NCBI GenBank assembly: GCA_025093985.1
Contig: JACAAK010000044.1
Location: 1 to 54,554 of the forward strand
DNA from: Calvatia gigantea
Taxonomy: Eukaryota > Basidiomycota > Agaricomycetes > Agaricales > Lycoperdaceae
DNA length: 54,554 bases
Direction of reading: 5' to 3'
A model generated the notes under the pieces. It worked only from the letters and a program-made list of their open reading frames with translations, ran no database searches and was not told the DNA's origin. A program made the position numbers and the translations under genes. Within the stretch, counting starts at the first letter, position 1, and each line of letters begins with the position of its first letter. Positions 10,598-22,026 of the stretch are shown here, in pieces.

Positions 10598-11224
10598 CTA
10601 TTTTTCCTCCTGAACCTGAACTGCATTGACACAAAATTCGGCAATTTGTTTCACAAAGTAGTCTTTATAGTTTTGATCAAACATCACATTTCGAGACGGA
10701 TTTAAAGGCTCAATCACCACAAAAGTCATGGCGCCGACCACACAAAGTGCTGCGGTATTTAAATCTTCAAATCCAAACTCACCGTTAATTTTCCCTGCGG
10801 CCAGTATTTCTTTGATGCTCTGTTTAATCAGCTGTTTACTGCGAAAACGTTCATGTTCTAACTCAGCATCGACTGGCTCAAACATGAGTGAATACGCAAG
10901 TTGGGGGCTATTCATGGCACGTTTCACAAACGTGGTTACCGCCTTGTCCAATTTCTGTTTTGACGTAAGCTCACTTTCAGCAATGTGATTTAAAATTTTC
11001 ACCTCATGCTGAATGGCCTCAGACAAAACCTCAATTAACACTTGGCTTTTGTTATCGAAGTATCGATACACCAAACCACTCGAAACACCCGCGCGTTCAG
11101 CAATTGCTTGAATTTGCGCGTCTTTAATCCCCCCTTGAGCAATAAGTTCACGAGCGGATTGCAAAATCGCTTCACGATTTTGTTCCATTCGCTCTTGCAT
11201 CAACGATGATCTTTTATAACTCAT
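10598..11224 (-). CDS. TetR/AcrR-family regulator, probable regulator of the liu locus
   Basis: This is a TetR-family repressor of about 208 residues with an intact frame. The N-terminal helix-turn-helix runs through ILQSARELIAQGGIKDAQIQ, AIAERAGVSSGLVYRYFDN and KSQVLIEVL. The ligand-binding part is helical and less conserved. I prefer the ATG at 11224 (MSYKRSSLMQER), since upstream residues overlap the promoter region. It is encoded between the acyl-CoA synthetase and the divergent liu operon, which suggests local control. Both MerR-type (LiuR) and TetR-type (LiuQ) regulators have been proposed for this pathway, and this one is the TetR type. Confidence 0.85.
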   Translation of the reverse strand: MSYKRSSLMQERMEQNREAILQSARELIAQGGIKDAQIQAIAERAGVSSGLVYRYFDNKSQVLIEVLSEAIQHEVKILNHIAESELTSKQKLDKAVTTFVKRAMNSPQLAYSLMFEPVDAELEHERFRSKQLIKQSIKEILAAGKINGEFGFEDLNTAALCVVGAMTFVVIEPLNPSRNVMFDQNYKDYFVKQIAEFCVNAVQVQEEK

Positions 11225-11266
11225 AATTCTATTCTCAACCAGATAAAATGAATTGTAAATCAATTT

Positions 11267-11306
11267 GTGAATTTTAGTTCACTTTTTTAAAAATTCGATG
11301 TATTGT
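11267..11306 (+). promoter_or_regulatory. Candidate liuA promoter and TetR operator
   Basis: A perfect inverted repeat GTGAA-N6-TTCAC (11267-11282) overlaps a possible -35 box TTCACT (11278-11283). A TATTGT -10 box follows at 11301-11306 after 17 bases. The site lies between the divergent TetR and liuA genes, where a TetR dimer would block the liu promoter. The boxes are only four-of-six matches, so the promoter is a prediction. Confidence 0.5.
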
Positions 11307-11372
11307 AAAAATCAAGCACAACAAAAATGCTTTATCAGGAACAATAAATACACTCATAGGACGAATGAAGAA

Positions 11373-12544
11373 ATGACCCTACAAAGCTTAAATTTCGGTT
11401 TAGATGAAACACTCATTGCACTGCGTGATTCCGTTGCGGCTTTTTGTGCCAAAGAAATTACTCCTATTGCTCAACAAGTCGATCAGAACAACGAATTTCC
11501 GGCTCAGTTGTGGAAAAAATTTGGCGATATGGGCTTACTCGGTCTAACCGTCAGTGAAGAATATGGCGGTACAGGCCTAGGTTATTTAGCGCATATCATT
11601 GCCATGCAGGAAATCTCACGTGCTTCAGCTTCGATAGGTCTTTCTTATGGTGCACATTCTAACCTATGTGTGAATCAAATTAACCGAAATGGCAGCGAAG
11701 AACAAAAGCAGCGCTATTTACCTAAGCTGATTTCAGGTGAATATGTCGGTGCACTTGCCATGTCTGAACCAAACGCAGGCTCAGACGTAGTCAGCATGAA
11801 ACTCAAAGCTGAAGATTGTGGCGATCACTTCCTGTTAAATGGTTCAAAATGTGGATCACCAATGGTGGTGATGCTGATGTACTTGTGGTGTATGCCAAAA
11901 CTGATCTGCATGCAGGTGCTAAAGGCATGACGGCTTTCCTTGTAGAAAAAGGCATGGAAGGTTTTAGCCACGGCACACATTTAGACAAGTTAGGTATGCG
12001 CGGTTCGAACACTTACCCCCTGTTCTTTGACAACGTGAAAGTGCCAAAAGAAAAACGTGATGGGCGGTGTAGGAAACGGCACGAAAGTGCTCATGAGTGG
12101 TTTGGACTATGAGCGTGCGGTTTTAAGCGCAGGTCCTTTAGGCATTATGGATGCCTGCATGGACACCGTGATTCCGTATATCCATGACCGTAAACAATTC
12201 GGACAAGCGCTCGGTGAGTTCCAGTTGATGCAAGGCAAAATTGCCGATATGTATTCGACTTGGTTGGCATGTAAAGCGTTGGTTTATGCTGTGGGTGCTG
12301 AGTGCGACAAGGCTGACCATAGCCGTAGCCTACGTAAAGATGCAGCCAGTGCAATTTTATATGCCGCGGAAAAAGCCACATGGATGGCAGGTGAAACCAT
12401 TCAGACCTTAGGTGGAAATGGTTATATCAATGAATTTCTGCAGGCCGTCTATGGCGCGATGCAAAACTCTATGAAATTGGCGCGGGAACTTCTGAAATTC
12501 GCCGTATGTTGATTGGCCGTGAACTGTTTAATGAAACAGCTTAA
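11373..12544 (+). CDS. liuA: Isovaleryl-CoA dehydrogenase (frameshifted)
   Basis: This FAD enzyme converts isovaleryl-CoA to 3-methylcrotonyl-CoA in leucine breakdown. It is an acyl-CoA dehydrogenase fold of about 390 residues with [19 protein letters not shown], the FAD-site segment [36 protein letters not shown] and [20 protein letters not shown]. The catalytic glutamate sits in [15 protein letters not shown], the position that marks isovaleryl-type enzymes. The C terminus has [12 protein letters not shown] and [16 protein letters not shown]. Breaks lie near 11850, 12052 and 12440. The start 11373 (MTLQSLNFG) is preceded by an AGGA site. It is the first gene of the operon. Confidence 0.93.
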
Positions 12545-12579
12545 CCCTCCACAACAATAAAATGACAAGGATGTTCGTG

Positions 12580-14179
12580 ATGAATCAATTACATAGCAAG
12601 ATCAATATTCGAAGTGAAGACTTCAAAACTAACCAAACCGCGATGCAAAGCTTGGTCGATGACTTAAAGCAAAAAGCAGAACAAATTGCTTTAGGCGGTG
12701 GTGAAGCGGCGCGACAAAAACATTTGGCACGCGGAAAACTATTAGCACGTGATCGTATTGATCAGTTAATTGATGTAGGCACCGCATTCCTTGAAATTGG
12801 TCAGTTGGCAGCACAAAACGTCTATGCAGACGATGTGCCTGCGGCTGGTGTCGTTGCTGGTGTAGGTCAGGTCAATGGTGTGACCTGCATGATCGTCGCC
12901 AACGATGCGACAGTGAAAGGCGGCACGTACTACCCATTGACGGTGAAAAAACACTTACGTGCTCAAGAAATTGCGGAGCAAAACCATCTGCCCTGTATTT
13001 ATTTGGTGGACTCAGGCGGTGCATATTTGCCGATGCAGGATGAAGTTTTCCCTGACCGTGATCACTTTGGCCGTATTTTCTATAACCAAGCACGCATGTC
13101 AAGCATGGGAATTGCCCAAATTGCGGTGGTCATGGGGAGCTGTACAGCTGGGGGTGCTTACGTACCTGCCATGTCTGATGAAACCATTATTGTGCGTAAT
13201 CAAGGGACGATTTTCTTAGGTGGCCCACCATTGGTGAAAGCAGCAACGGTGAAGTGGTTAGCAGTGAAGACTTAGGTGGTGGTGATGTGCATACTCGCCT
13301 GTCTGGTGTGGCGGATCATTTGGCTGAGAACGACGAACATGCCATTGCCATTGCTCGTAACATCGTAGCCAACCTGAATAAAGCACCACATACGCGTGCA
13401 ACAGAGATTGAAGAACCGTTATTTGATGCAACAGAACTATATGGTGTTGTGCCAAGTGATGCACGCAAGCCATTCGATATTCGTGAAGTGATTGCGCGCA
13501 TTGTCGATGGTTCACGTTTTGATGAATTCAAAGCTCGCTTTGGCACCACCTTAGTCACAGGTTTTGCCAAAATATATGGCATGCCCGTTGGCATTATTGC
13601 CAACAACGGTATTTTATTTTCAGAGTCTGCACAAAAAGGGCTCACTTTATTGAGCTCTGTACGCAGCGCAATATTCCCCTACTGTTCCTTCAAAACATTA
13701 CTGGCTTTATGGTCGGTCGCCAATACGAAAATGAAGGCATTGCCAAAAATGGCGCCAAACTGGTCATGGCTGTTGCAACCGCAAATGTCCCGAAACTTAC
13801 CCTTGTGATTGGTGGTTCATTTGGTGCAGGCAACTACGGTATGTGTGGTCGTGCCTATTCTCCACGCTTCATGTGGACATGGCCGAACTCGCGTATTTCG
13901 GTTATGGGTGGTGAACAAGCGGCAAGTGTATTGTCGACCTTAAAGCGTGATCAAATCGAAAAACGTGGCGAGTCTTGGTCTGCGGCAGAAGAAGATGATT
14001 TTAAACAGCCCTTCCGTGACCAATTTGAACGCCAAGGCCATCCATATTATGCATCGGCGCGTTTGTGGGATGACGGTGTGATTGATCCTGCACAAAGCCG
14101 TCAGGTGCTCGGTTTAAGTTTAGCCGCAGCCTTAAATGCACCCATCCAACCGACCAAATTCGGCGTGTTCCGCATGTAG
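12580..14179 (+). CDS. liuB: Methylcrotonyl-CoA carboxylase, carboxyltransferase (beta) subunit (frameshifted)
   Basis: This subunit transfers the carboxyl group from biotin to 3-methylcrotonyl-CoA, giving 3-methylglutaconyl-CoA. The read-through protein is about 533 residues. Carboxyltransferase landmarks include [53 protein letters not shown] and [30 protein letters not shown] and, in the C-terminal half, [20 protein letters not shown] also fit. Breaks lie near 13245 and 13640. The start at 12580 has an AGGA site eight bases upstream, better than the in-frame ATG at 12562. It forms a holoenzyme with the liuD product. Confidence 0.95.
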
Positions 14180-14189
14180 GAGATGAGTG

Positions 14190-14983
14190 ATGAGCTTTCA
14201 ATATTTACAACTCGAACAACGCGACCAAGTGGCAACGGTATGGATTAATCGTGCAGAAATGCATAATGCCTTCAATACTCAAGTGATTGAAGAACTGCAC
14301 CGCTGCTTTAGCGAACTCAACACACGTGATGATGTACGTGTGGTGATTTTAGCTGGACGTGGCAAAAGCTTCTCAGCGGGTGCTGACCTGAACTGGATGA
14401 AAGAAGCAGGACAAGCCTCACAGGCTGAAAATGAAGCCGATGCATTAAAACTGGCGAAAATGCTACAAAGTTTAGCAACATTAAAACAACCAACCATTGC
14501 CCGTGTGCAAGGCATTGCTTTTGGTGGTGGGATGGGCCTGGCTTCTGCCTGTGATATTTGTGTCGCAAGCAGTGATGCTAAGTTGCAACCTCTGAAGTGC
14601 GCTTAGGTTTAGCCCCTTCAACCATTAGCCCTTATGTGATTCGTGCGATTGGTGCACGTCAGGCTTCACGCTACTTTTTAACCGCAGAGCGTATTTCTGC
14701 GGAGCAAGCCCTACACATTGGTCTGGCGCATGTAGTGGCCGATGCTGAACAGTTAGATGAAAAAGTCGCAGAAATGGTCGATGCCTTACTTTTGGGTGGG
14801 CCAGAAGCACAAACGTCTTCAAAACAACTCATCCAAATGGTCGACCAGCAAGTGTTAACCGAAGCATTATTGTTGCAAACAGCACAACATATTGCCCATG
14901 TACGCCAAGGATCAGAGGCGAAAAGTGGCTTAAATGCTTTTTTAAATAAACACAGTCCAGTCTGGATCAAGACGACGGCATAA
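14190..14983 (+). CDS. liuC: Methylglutaconyl-CoA hydratase (enoyl-CoA hydratase family, one frameshift)
   Basis: By family and position this enzyme hydrates 3-methylglutaconyl-CoA to HMG-CoA. It is a crotonase fold of about 264 residues, with the CoA/oxyanion-hole segments GRGKSFSAGADLNWM and GIAFGGGMGLASACDICVA and then SEVRLGLAPSTISPYVIRAIG. One break lies near 14585. The ATG at 14190 has a clean AGGAG site seven bases upstream, and the preceding GTG and ATG fit less well. The gene follows liuB by 10 bases, which implies coupled expression. Confidence 0.92.
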
Positions 14984-15003
14984 CAACAAGAAAGGATATC
15001 GAT

Positions 15004-16993
15004 ATGTTTAATAAAATCTTAATTGCGAACCGTGGTGAAATTGCTTGTCGTGTGATCCGAACTGCAAAAAAAATGGGCATTGCCACCGTTGCAGTCTATT
15101 CAGATGCTGACGCTCAGGCGCAGCACGTGCAACAAGCCAACGAAGCCATTTATATCGGCGAATCCCCTGCTGCACAAAGCTACCTACAAATTGAACGTAT
15201 TATTCAAGCTGCCTTAGACACAGGTGCTGAAGCAATTCATCCAGGTTATGGCTTTTTATCTGAAAATGACCAATTTGCCAATGCCTGCCAAAAAACAAAC
15301 ATTGTCTTTATTGGTCCACCTGTAGATGCCATTTTAGCTATGGGCCTCAAAGCCACTTCTAAATCCTTAATGGAGAAAGCAGGTGTACCGCTGACACCGG
15401 GCTACCATGGCACCAACCAAGATCCTGATTTTTTAAAACAACAAGCCGATACCATTGGCTACCCTGTGCTGATTAAAGCCAGTGCTGGCGGTGGTGGTAA
15501 AGGCATGCGCTTAGTTGATCGCGGCGAAGACTTTTTAAGCCATCTAGCTTCATGTAAAAGTGAGGCGCGTTCAAGCTTTGGCAATGACGATGTTTTGGTT
15601 GAACGCTATGTGGTACAACCGCGCCATATTGAAGTACAAGTTTTTGGTGATACACATGGTAACTATGTGCACCTCTTTGAACGCGATTGTTCGGTACAAC
15701 GTCGCCATCAAAAAGTACTAGAAGAAGCACCTGCACCCCAAATGGCAGAACCAAAACTCGAAGCCATGCGCCAAGCCGCTATTGATGCAGCACGTGCAGT
15801 GGATTATGTCGGTGCAGGACAGTTGAGTTTATTGTGGAACAAGACGGCACGGCGTATTTCATGGAAATGAATACTCGCCTGCAAGTTGAGCATCCTGTAA
15901 CAGAGATGATTACAGGGCAGGATTTGGTGGAATGGCAACTACGTGTAGCTTTTGGTGAACCGCTGCCTAAACAACAACATGAGCTCAGTATTCATGGTCA
16001 TGCATTAGAAGCGCGTGTCTATGCTGAAGAGCCTGAAAAGGTTTCTTACCTGCAATTGGTAAAATCCACTACCTGCACTACCCTCAGCAAAATGAGCATG
16101 TCCGCGTAGACAGTGGCATTGTTGAAGGGGATGAAATCACGACCTTTTACGACCCAATGATTGCCAAATTAATTGTTTGGGCAAAGAATCGTGAAGCCGC
16201 ACTCACCCAAATGCACCACGCACTGAGTCAATTTCATGTCGATGGCTTGGGCAATAACATAGCATTCTTAGACCGTTTGGTCCGTTCAGAATCGTTCAAA
16301 ACCGCCAACCTCGACACCAACTTAATTCAACGTGAAGAAGCATTTTTACTGCAACACAATGAAACAGCCTCTTCAGAACTCATCATCACGGCGGCATTGA
16401 TTGAACTCTTGTCTCGCTTTGCCAGCAATAAAGCCGCTGTAAATCCTGTATGGCAAGCCAAGTCTCTATGGCGTTTAAATCTTAATGCCAGCTATGCCAT
16501 TAAACTTGCACTAAACGATAAAGAACATAAAGTCTATTTCAGTCCAGCGGCAAAAGGCTTTACAGCAAAGTACAATGAACATAGCGTTTTCATTCAGGGT
16601 GAATTGTTAGAAGCACATTTAGCTAAAATTGAATGTGCAACAAACAAAAAGACCTATGCTTATAGTTCAAATGCGCAGGGCCTAACCCTGTATGCAGATG
16701 GTCAAAGCTATAAATTTTCACATATTCAGCCTAACTTTAATACTGAAGATGATGCTTCTGATGCCAACAACTTAAAAGCACCAATGCCAGGTGTGATCAC
16801 ACAAGTCTTGGTACAAAACAACAGCGCAGTGAAAAAAGATGATGTCCTCCTCACGCTTGAAGCGATGAAAATTGAATATTCAATTCGTGCTCCACATGAT
16901 GGCATTGTCTCTGCGGCTTACTTCCAAGTCGGTGATCAGGTCAAAGCGGGTGATGAATTGGTTGAGTTTTCAAGCTTGGAAGGTGCCGCATGA
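15004..16993 (+). CDS. liuD: Methylcrotonyl-CoA carboxylase, biotin-carboxylase and biotin-carrier (alpha) subunit (frameshifted)
   Basis: The alpha subunit uses ATP and bicarbonate to carboxylate its own biotin. The biotin-carboxylase domain starts [20 protein letters not shown] and includes [10 protein letters not shown], the ATP-grasp loop [32 protein letters not shown] and [17 protein letters not shown]. The C-terminal carrier domain has the biotinylated lysine in [10 protein letters not shown], with the lysine codon at 16868-16870. One A is missing near 15824 and another near 16037. The protein is about 663 residues, the family length. An AAAGGA ribosome site precedes the start. The stop overlaps the liuE start in ATGA. 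Confidence 0.95.
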
Positions 16994-17893
16994 ATGAATT
17001 TGTCAAAATTGTCGAAGTCGGGCCGCGAGATGGTTTGCAAAATGAAAAGACACCGCTCACTTTGGATGACCGTCGCAAACTGATTTTAGATTTAATGCAA
17101 ACAGGACTCAGTGCCATTGAAGTGGGTTCTTGCGTCTCTGCAAAGTGGGTTCCACAAATGGCACAGAGTGATGAACTCTTTGCCAGCTTACCCAAAGATC
17201 CGAATATCAGTTTTAGTTTACTGACTCCGAACTTGAAAGGGTTTTGAGTCTGCTTTGGCAGTTGGCTGTCAGGAGGTTGCCGTTTTTACCGCAGCTTCCG
17301 AAAGCTTTACCCAAAAGAACATCAATTGCTCCATTGACGAAAGCTTTGAAAAATTTGCAGACATCATGGCTGCGGCGAAAGCCCATAACATCAAAGTGCG
17401 TGGTTATGTGTCTTGTATTGTCGACTGCCCCTATGAAGGTGCAATTGCACCGAGCAAAGTTGCACACGTCAGTCAACGTTTGCTGGACATGGGCTGTTAT
17501 GAAGTGTCCTTAGGTGAAACGATTGGCACGGCGACACCAGACCGTGTGAAAAAAGTCTGGCAGGCGTGTTTAGCGGAAATGGATGCTGCGAGTCTAGCAG
17601 GACATTTTCATAATACCTATGGCATGGCGATTGCCAATATTTATCAGTCTTTAGAACAAGGCATTCGTGTATTTGATTCGTCCATTGCAGGTTTAGGCGG
17701 CTGCCCTTATGCCAAAGGCGCATCGGGCAATGTCTCCACAGAAGACCTTTACTACCTACTCTCCAACATGGGTTATATCACAGGGATTGATCTTGATGCA
17801 CTGATGATTGCCAGCCAAAACATCAGCCAGATACTACAACGCACCAATCCATCTAATTATGCCAATGCCTACTGGCAAAAGCGCTGTGCCTAA
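16990..17893 (+). CDS. liuE: Hydroxymethylglutaryl-CoA lyase (one frameshift)
   Basis: HMG-CoA lyase splits HMG-CoA into acetoacetate and acetyl-CoA, the last step of the leucine branch. The N terminus, [16 protein letters not shown], is the classic signature. [66 protein letters not shown] and the catalytic-loop [14 protein letters not shown] follow. One break lies near 17245. The read-through length is about 301 residues. The start overlaps the liuD stop by four bases, a sign of translational coupling. Confidence 0.95.
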
Positions 17894-17919
17894 GCCATTC
17901 AATTGATAACGAGAACACT

Positions 17920-18624
17920 ATGGTCAATAAAGTTTATTCAAGTGCAAAGGATGCACTGCAAGATGTGGTTCAAGATGGTCAAACCCTAGCGGTTGGTGGC
18001 TTTGGTTTATGCGGTATTCCAGAAAGTCTGATTGCGGCCTTAAAACAAACGGGCGTGAAAAACCTCACCTGTATTTCAAATAATGCAGGCGTCGATGGTT
18101 TCGGCTTAGGGCTCTTATTAGAAAGTAAACAAATCAAAAAAATGATTGCTTCCTATGTAGGTGAAAACAAAGAATTTGAACGTCAGTTTTTAAGTGGTGA
18201 GCTTGAAGTGGAGCTCACCCCTCAAGGTACACTGGCAGAAAAACTCCGTGCTGGAGGTGCGGGTATCCCTGCCTTCTTTACCGCAACAGGTGTCGGCACA
18301 CTCATTGCCGAAGGCAAAGAAGAGCGTGAGTTTAATGGCAAACCTTATATTCTAGAAAACTCGCTCACCGCTGACATTGCACTCGTGAAGGCTTACAAGG
18401 CCGATACTGTAGGTAACTTAATTTTCCGTAAAACCGCACAAAACTTTAACCCTGTATGTGCGATGGCTGGAAAAGTCTGCATTGTCGAAGTTGAGGAAAT
18501 TGTTGAAATTGGCGCTTTAGATCCAGACCAGATTCACCTGCCAGGTATTTATGTCAATCGCATTGTGCTGAATGCAAACCCTGAAAAACGTATCGAACAA
18601 CTCACATTAAAAGAGGAGGCTTAA
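17920..18624 (+). CDS. scoA: 3-oxoacid CoA-transferase subunit A
   Basis: Subunit A of a succinyl-CoA:acetoacetate-type CoA-transferase activates the acetoacetate made by HMG-CoA lyase. The frame is intact at 234 residues. Family landmarks are [74 protein letters not shown] and FFTATGVGT. It follows liuE by 26 bases and is three bases upstream of scoB, so the two are certainly one unit. The CoA donor (succinyl-CoA or acetyl-CoA) is inferred, not shown. Confidence 0.93.
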   Translation: MVNKVYSSAKDALQDVVQDGQTLAVGGFGLCGIPESLIAALKQTGVKNLTCISNNAGVDGFGLGLLLESKQIKKMIASYVGENKEFERQFLSGELEVELTPQGTLAEKLRAGGAGIPAFFTATGVGTLIAEGKEEREFNGKPYILENSLTADIALVKAYKADTVGNLIFRKTAQNFNPVCAMAGKVCIVEVEEIVEIGALDPDQIHLPGIYVNRIVLNANPEKRIEQLTLKEEA

Positions 18625-18627
18625 CCC

Positions 18628-19257
18628 ATGGCTTGGTCTCGTAATGAAATGGCACAACGTGCAGCGCTTGAGCTGGAAGATGGTTTTTATGTCAATTTAG
18701 GCATTGGCTTACCCACACTGGTGGCCAACTATATTCCTGAAAACGTCAACGTCTGGTTGCAGTCTGAAAATGGATTGTTAGGTATTGGCGAGTTTCCAAC
18801 AGCCGAAACAGTCGATGCCGATTTAATCAATGCTGGGAAACAAACTGTTACTGCACGTCAGGGCGCCGCATTTTTCTCTAGTGCAGATTCTTTTGCCATG
18901 ATCCGTGGAGGTCATGTCAATATCGCCATTTTAGGGGCAATGGAAGTCTCACAAAATGGCGATTTGGCCAACTGGATGATTCCGGGTAAAAAAGTCAAAG
19001 GTATGGGAGGTGCAATGGATTTGGTTGCTGGAGTACAAAAAGTGGTGGTGCTCATGGAACACTCTGCAAAAGATGGTACACCGAAAATTGTCGAGCAGTG
19101 TAGCCTGCCTCTGACAGGTAAAAATGTCGTACATCGCGTGATTACTGACCTCGGTGTCATGGACATTACGCAGGAAGGTGTGAAATTAGTTGAACTGGCG
19201 AAAGATGTCAGTTTTGAAGATATTCAAAAAGTGACAGGTGTTCCCCTCATCCGCTAA
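18628..19257 (+). CDS. scoB: 3-oxoacid CoA-transferase subunit B
   Basis: This is the catalytic subunit, with an intact frame of 209 residues. The active-site glutamate that carries the CoA thioester intermediate lies in [11 protein letters not shown]. Other conserved parts are [56 protein letters not shown] and [19 protein letters not shown]. It starts three bases after scoA, with GAGGAGG inside the end of scoA as the ribosome site. Together they feed acetoacetyl-CoA to thiolase, which is encoded elsewhere. Confidence 0.94.
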   Translation: MAWSRNEMAQRAALELEDGFYVNLGIGLPTLVANYIPENVNVWLQSENGLLGIGEFPTAETVDADLINAGKQTVTARQGAAFFSSADSFAMIRGGHVNIAILGAMEVSQNGDLANWMIPGKKVKGMGGAMDLVAGVQKVVVLMEHSAKDGTPKIVEQCSLPLTGKNVVHRVITDLGVMDITQEGVKLVELAKDVSFEDIQKVTGVPLIR

Positions 19258-19390
19258 TTCGACATCATTTATACAATAGAAAAATAATCCAATGTCTTTA
19301 AAGCAGCGATCCTGTTTTAAAGGCATTTCTATCAGCACGGATAGGCTGAATCAAAAATTCATACCTTATAGATAAAAATGGAATCAATGC

Positions 19391-20801
19391 ATGGAAAACT
19401 CTCAAAATATTTTGCAACGTTTTGCACTAAGTGTCAGTGATTGGTCGGAGAAATGGTTTCCAGACTCTTATATTTTTGCCCTATTGGGTGTCGTGATCGT
19501 CGCAATTGCTTCCATCAGCATTGGCGCACCTGCCAAAGATGTCGCAGTGTCCTTTGGTGATGGTTTTTGGAGTCTGATTCCTTTTACCTTACAAATGTGT
19601 ATGCTGATTGTGGTTGGTTATGTGGTTTCTGTTTCAAAGCCTGTAGAGCTGCTGATTCAAAAATGGCTCGAATTCCCCATAGTGGACGTGGTGCGATTGT
19701 ACTTGTTGCGACGGTCAGTTTATTAATTTCGCTGATTAACTGGGCCATGAGTACAGTACTGACTGCCCTGCTGGTGATTGCTTTAGCTAAACGCAAAGAA
19801 CTCAATATGGACTATCGTGCTGCCGCTGCCGCCGCGATTATTGGTATGGGAGCGACGTGGGCCTTAGGTATTAGTTCTTCTGCGGCACAACTGCAAGCCA
19901 ACAAAGCCAGCCTGCCCGAATCAATTTACAATCTAACCGGCGTGATTCCCTTCACCGAAACCATTTTCTTACCTCAGTCGATGATCATGACGGCTGTGTT
20001 GATTATTGCATCGATTGCTATTGCATTTTGGTCTGCACCCAAAGGGCAAGACATTAAAACCATTGATCAATTCTCCATCCAGTTTGAGGAAGAAGCTAAA
20101 CCAACACCAACCACAAAACGCCCAGGAGACTGGTTAGAGAACTCACCTTTATTGAGTATATTGATTGTGCTCTTGGGTCTAGTTTGGATGTTCAATGAGT
20201 TCAGCAAAAGTAATCCGATCTTGGCCATTTCAAGCCTAAATACCTACAACTTTATTTTCCTGATGCTGGGTATTGCACTGCATGGTACGCCACGAAATTT
20301 CCTCAATGCTGTCACTAAAGCCGTGCCAGCGGTCTCAGGTGTTCTTATTCAGTTTCCTCTGTATGGCAGTATCGCCTTTATGATGACGCAAGCCTTGAAC
20401 AGTCATGATTTATCACTATCACATTATATTGCTGAGTTTTTTTGTTTCGATTGCCTCCAAAGAAACCTTTGCCATTGTGATGGGCCTATATTCTGCCATT
20501 TTAGGCTTTTTTCATTCCTTCTGGCGGCGGTAAATGGATTATTGAAGCACCCTATGTCATGCAAGCTGCACATGATTTGAAAGTGCATTTAGGCTGGTCG
20601 GTGCAAATCTATAATGCTGCTGAAGCCTTGCCGAATTTAATCAACCCATTTTTTATGCTGCCCATGCTCGGCATTCTCAAATTAAAAGCCAAAGATGTAA
20701 TCGGCTTTACCGTCACTCAATTGGTTTTCCATCTGCCTTTGGTGCTGTTCCTGCTTTGGATTTTAGGCCGCAGCCTGACCTATATGCCACCTACCTTCTA
20801 A
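19391..20801 (+). CDS. atoE: AtoE-type short-chain fatty acid / acetoacetate permease (frameshifted)
   Basis: This is an integral membrane transporter of the AtoE (TIGR00366) family, about 469 residues, with roughly ten or more hydrophobic segments. Conserved stretches include WFPDSYIFALLGVVIV, ALNSHDLS and IPSGGGKWIIEAPYVMQAA with its glycine-rich loop near the C terminus. It also has LINWAMSTVLTALLVIALAK and WSVQIYNAAEALPNLINPFF. Breaks lie near 19680, 20445 and 20520. It sits 134 bases after scoB. The neighbours suggest that it moves acetoacetate or short-chain acids linked to leucine breakdown. It is probably the last gene of the unit. Confidence 0.88.
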
Positions 20802-20829
20802 ACAAGGACAAAAAACACAATCTAAATAA

Positions 20830-20856
20830 AAAAGGACGAATCATATTCGTCCTTTT
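20830..20856. terminator. Bidirectional terminator at the end of the liu/ato region
   Basis: AAAAGGACGAAT and ATTCGTCCTTTT form a perfect 12-base stem around CAT, between convergent atoE and the LprI-like gene. Confidence 0.9.
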
Positions 20857-20891
20857 CTCATTCTATAAAGCATATTTTCAATGTAGCCCAA

Positions 20892-21915
20892 CTAATTAAA
20901 CACATTATTTAAATACACAATGCGCTCATTAGTTTTTTGATTAAAGCACTTGGTATATTGCAATTGTTGATCTTGGGCACGTAAAGCATCATCCCAATAT
21001 TGCGACTGCTTTTGATAGGTTTCTTTTTCACTATCCGTCATTTGGTAGACACTTTTTGGGAAATCACTTTACAGTCCACATCACGCTTTTCAAACCACTC
21101 CGTTTGGTCTTGTTGTAGCTGCTGTTTTTGTTCCTCAGTGAAATTGTCCCAAGTTTGGTTCAGACGTTCCACCACTTTGACTTGGTCAGCGTCCAATTCC
21201 TTCTTACGAATATTCATGGCTTTCTGTGCCAGTTCCATCTGCGCAACTTCTTGCTCATTATATTGTTTTATATTTTTCTGTATTTCGGCATTTTCTTTTT
21301 CATACGCCGCAAACTGAACCGCATGCTGAGTCACCAACACTACACCATCAATCACACCATTTTGATTCGGTACATTGAGGCTAATGCCTTCTTTATCCGT
21401 TTTAATGATGTTATAGCTAAATGCACCTTGTAGCTGATCGTTGTCTAAGTTGAGTGAATATTCCCCCTCTTCTAAGACATCACGCAAAGTACTTTGATAA
21501 CCGTCCTCACACTCTTCGCATGGACGCGCTAAAAACGCATTTTCAGCACGTTTCTGTAAACCTTTCGGGAAAATCACCACCAACTGACTTTCGCAGTCCA
21601 ATTGCTTCGCAGTTTCAGGCTTTTCTGTAGTCGTTGAAATCCCTTTAATTTCAAAGCGAATACCGTTATTAATCTGTGTTAATAATTTTTCATCGGCCTC
21701 ATATTCACGGCTATCACGCAGACGGCGGTCTAGGGCTTTTAAGTATTCAGCTTTTAAATGCGCTTGAATTTGTTCAACGTTGGCAGGAGCCGTACAACTC
21801 CAATCTGACATTTCTTGCGGTTCAGCAACCGTTTCTGTTTTATTCTCGGTTCGGTTACAAGCACTTAAAATAAACTGCTCAAGATTAGACTGGCAAAAAT
21901 TGTTTTCTTCATCAT
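20892..21915 (-). CDS. Lipoprotein with LprI-like / DUF1311 C-terminal domain (frameshifted)
   Basis: This is a secreted lipoprotein of about 340 residues. The start MMKKTIFASLILSSLF leads to a lipobox LSAC near residue 19, visible once a missing T near 21866 is allowed for. The last third (WDNFTEEQKQQLQQDQTEWF and then KRDVDCK) resembles the four-helix LprI/DUF1311 module found in lysozyme-inhibitor-type proteins. A middle domain (VFPKGLQKRAENAFLARPCE) is not one I recognise. A second break lies near 21040. The family hint is lysozyme inhibition, but this version is longer than typical LprI, so the function is open. Confidence 0.7.
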
Positions 21916-21996
21916 TGTTATAAAACCATAAGGCTGTTGTTTTTCGCAGCGTATTTAACCAAAAAATAAGCTTTTATGCGAGTAGCTATATAAAAG

Positions 21997-22016
21997 AACC
22001 CTGCCGTAGCAGGGTT
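21997..22016 (-). terminator. Intrinsic terminator of the OmpA-domain gene
   Basis: AACCCTGC-CGTA-GCAGGGTT, followed on the minus strand by TCTTTTAT. It lies 11 bases past the stop at 22027. Confidence 0.8.
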
Positions 22017-22026
22017 AAAATATCGT

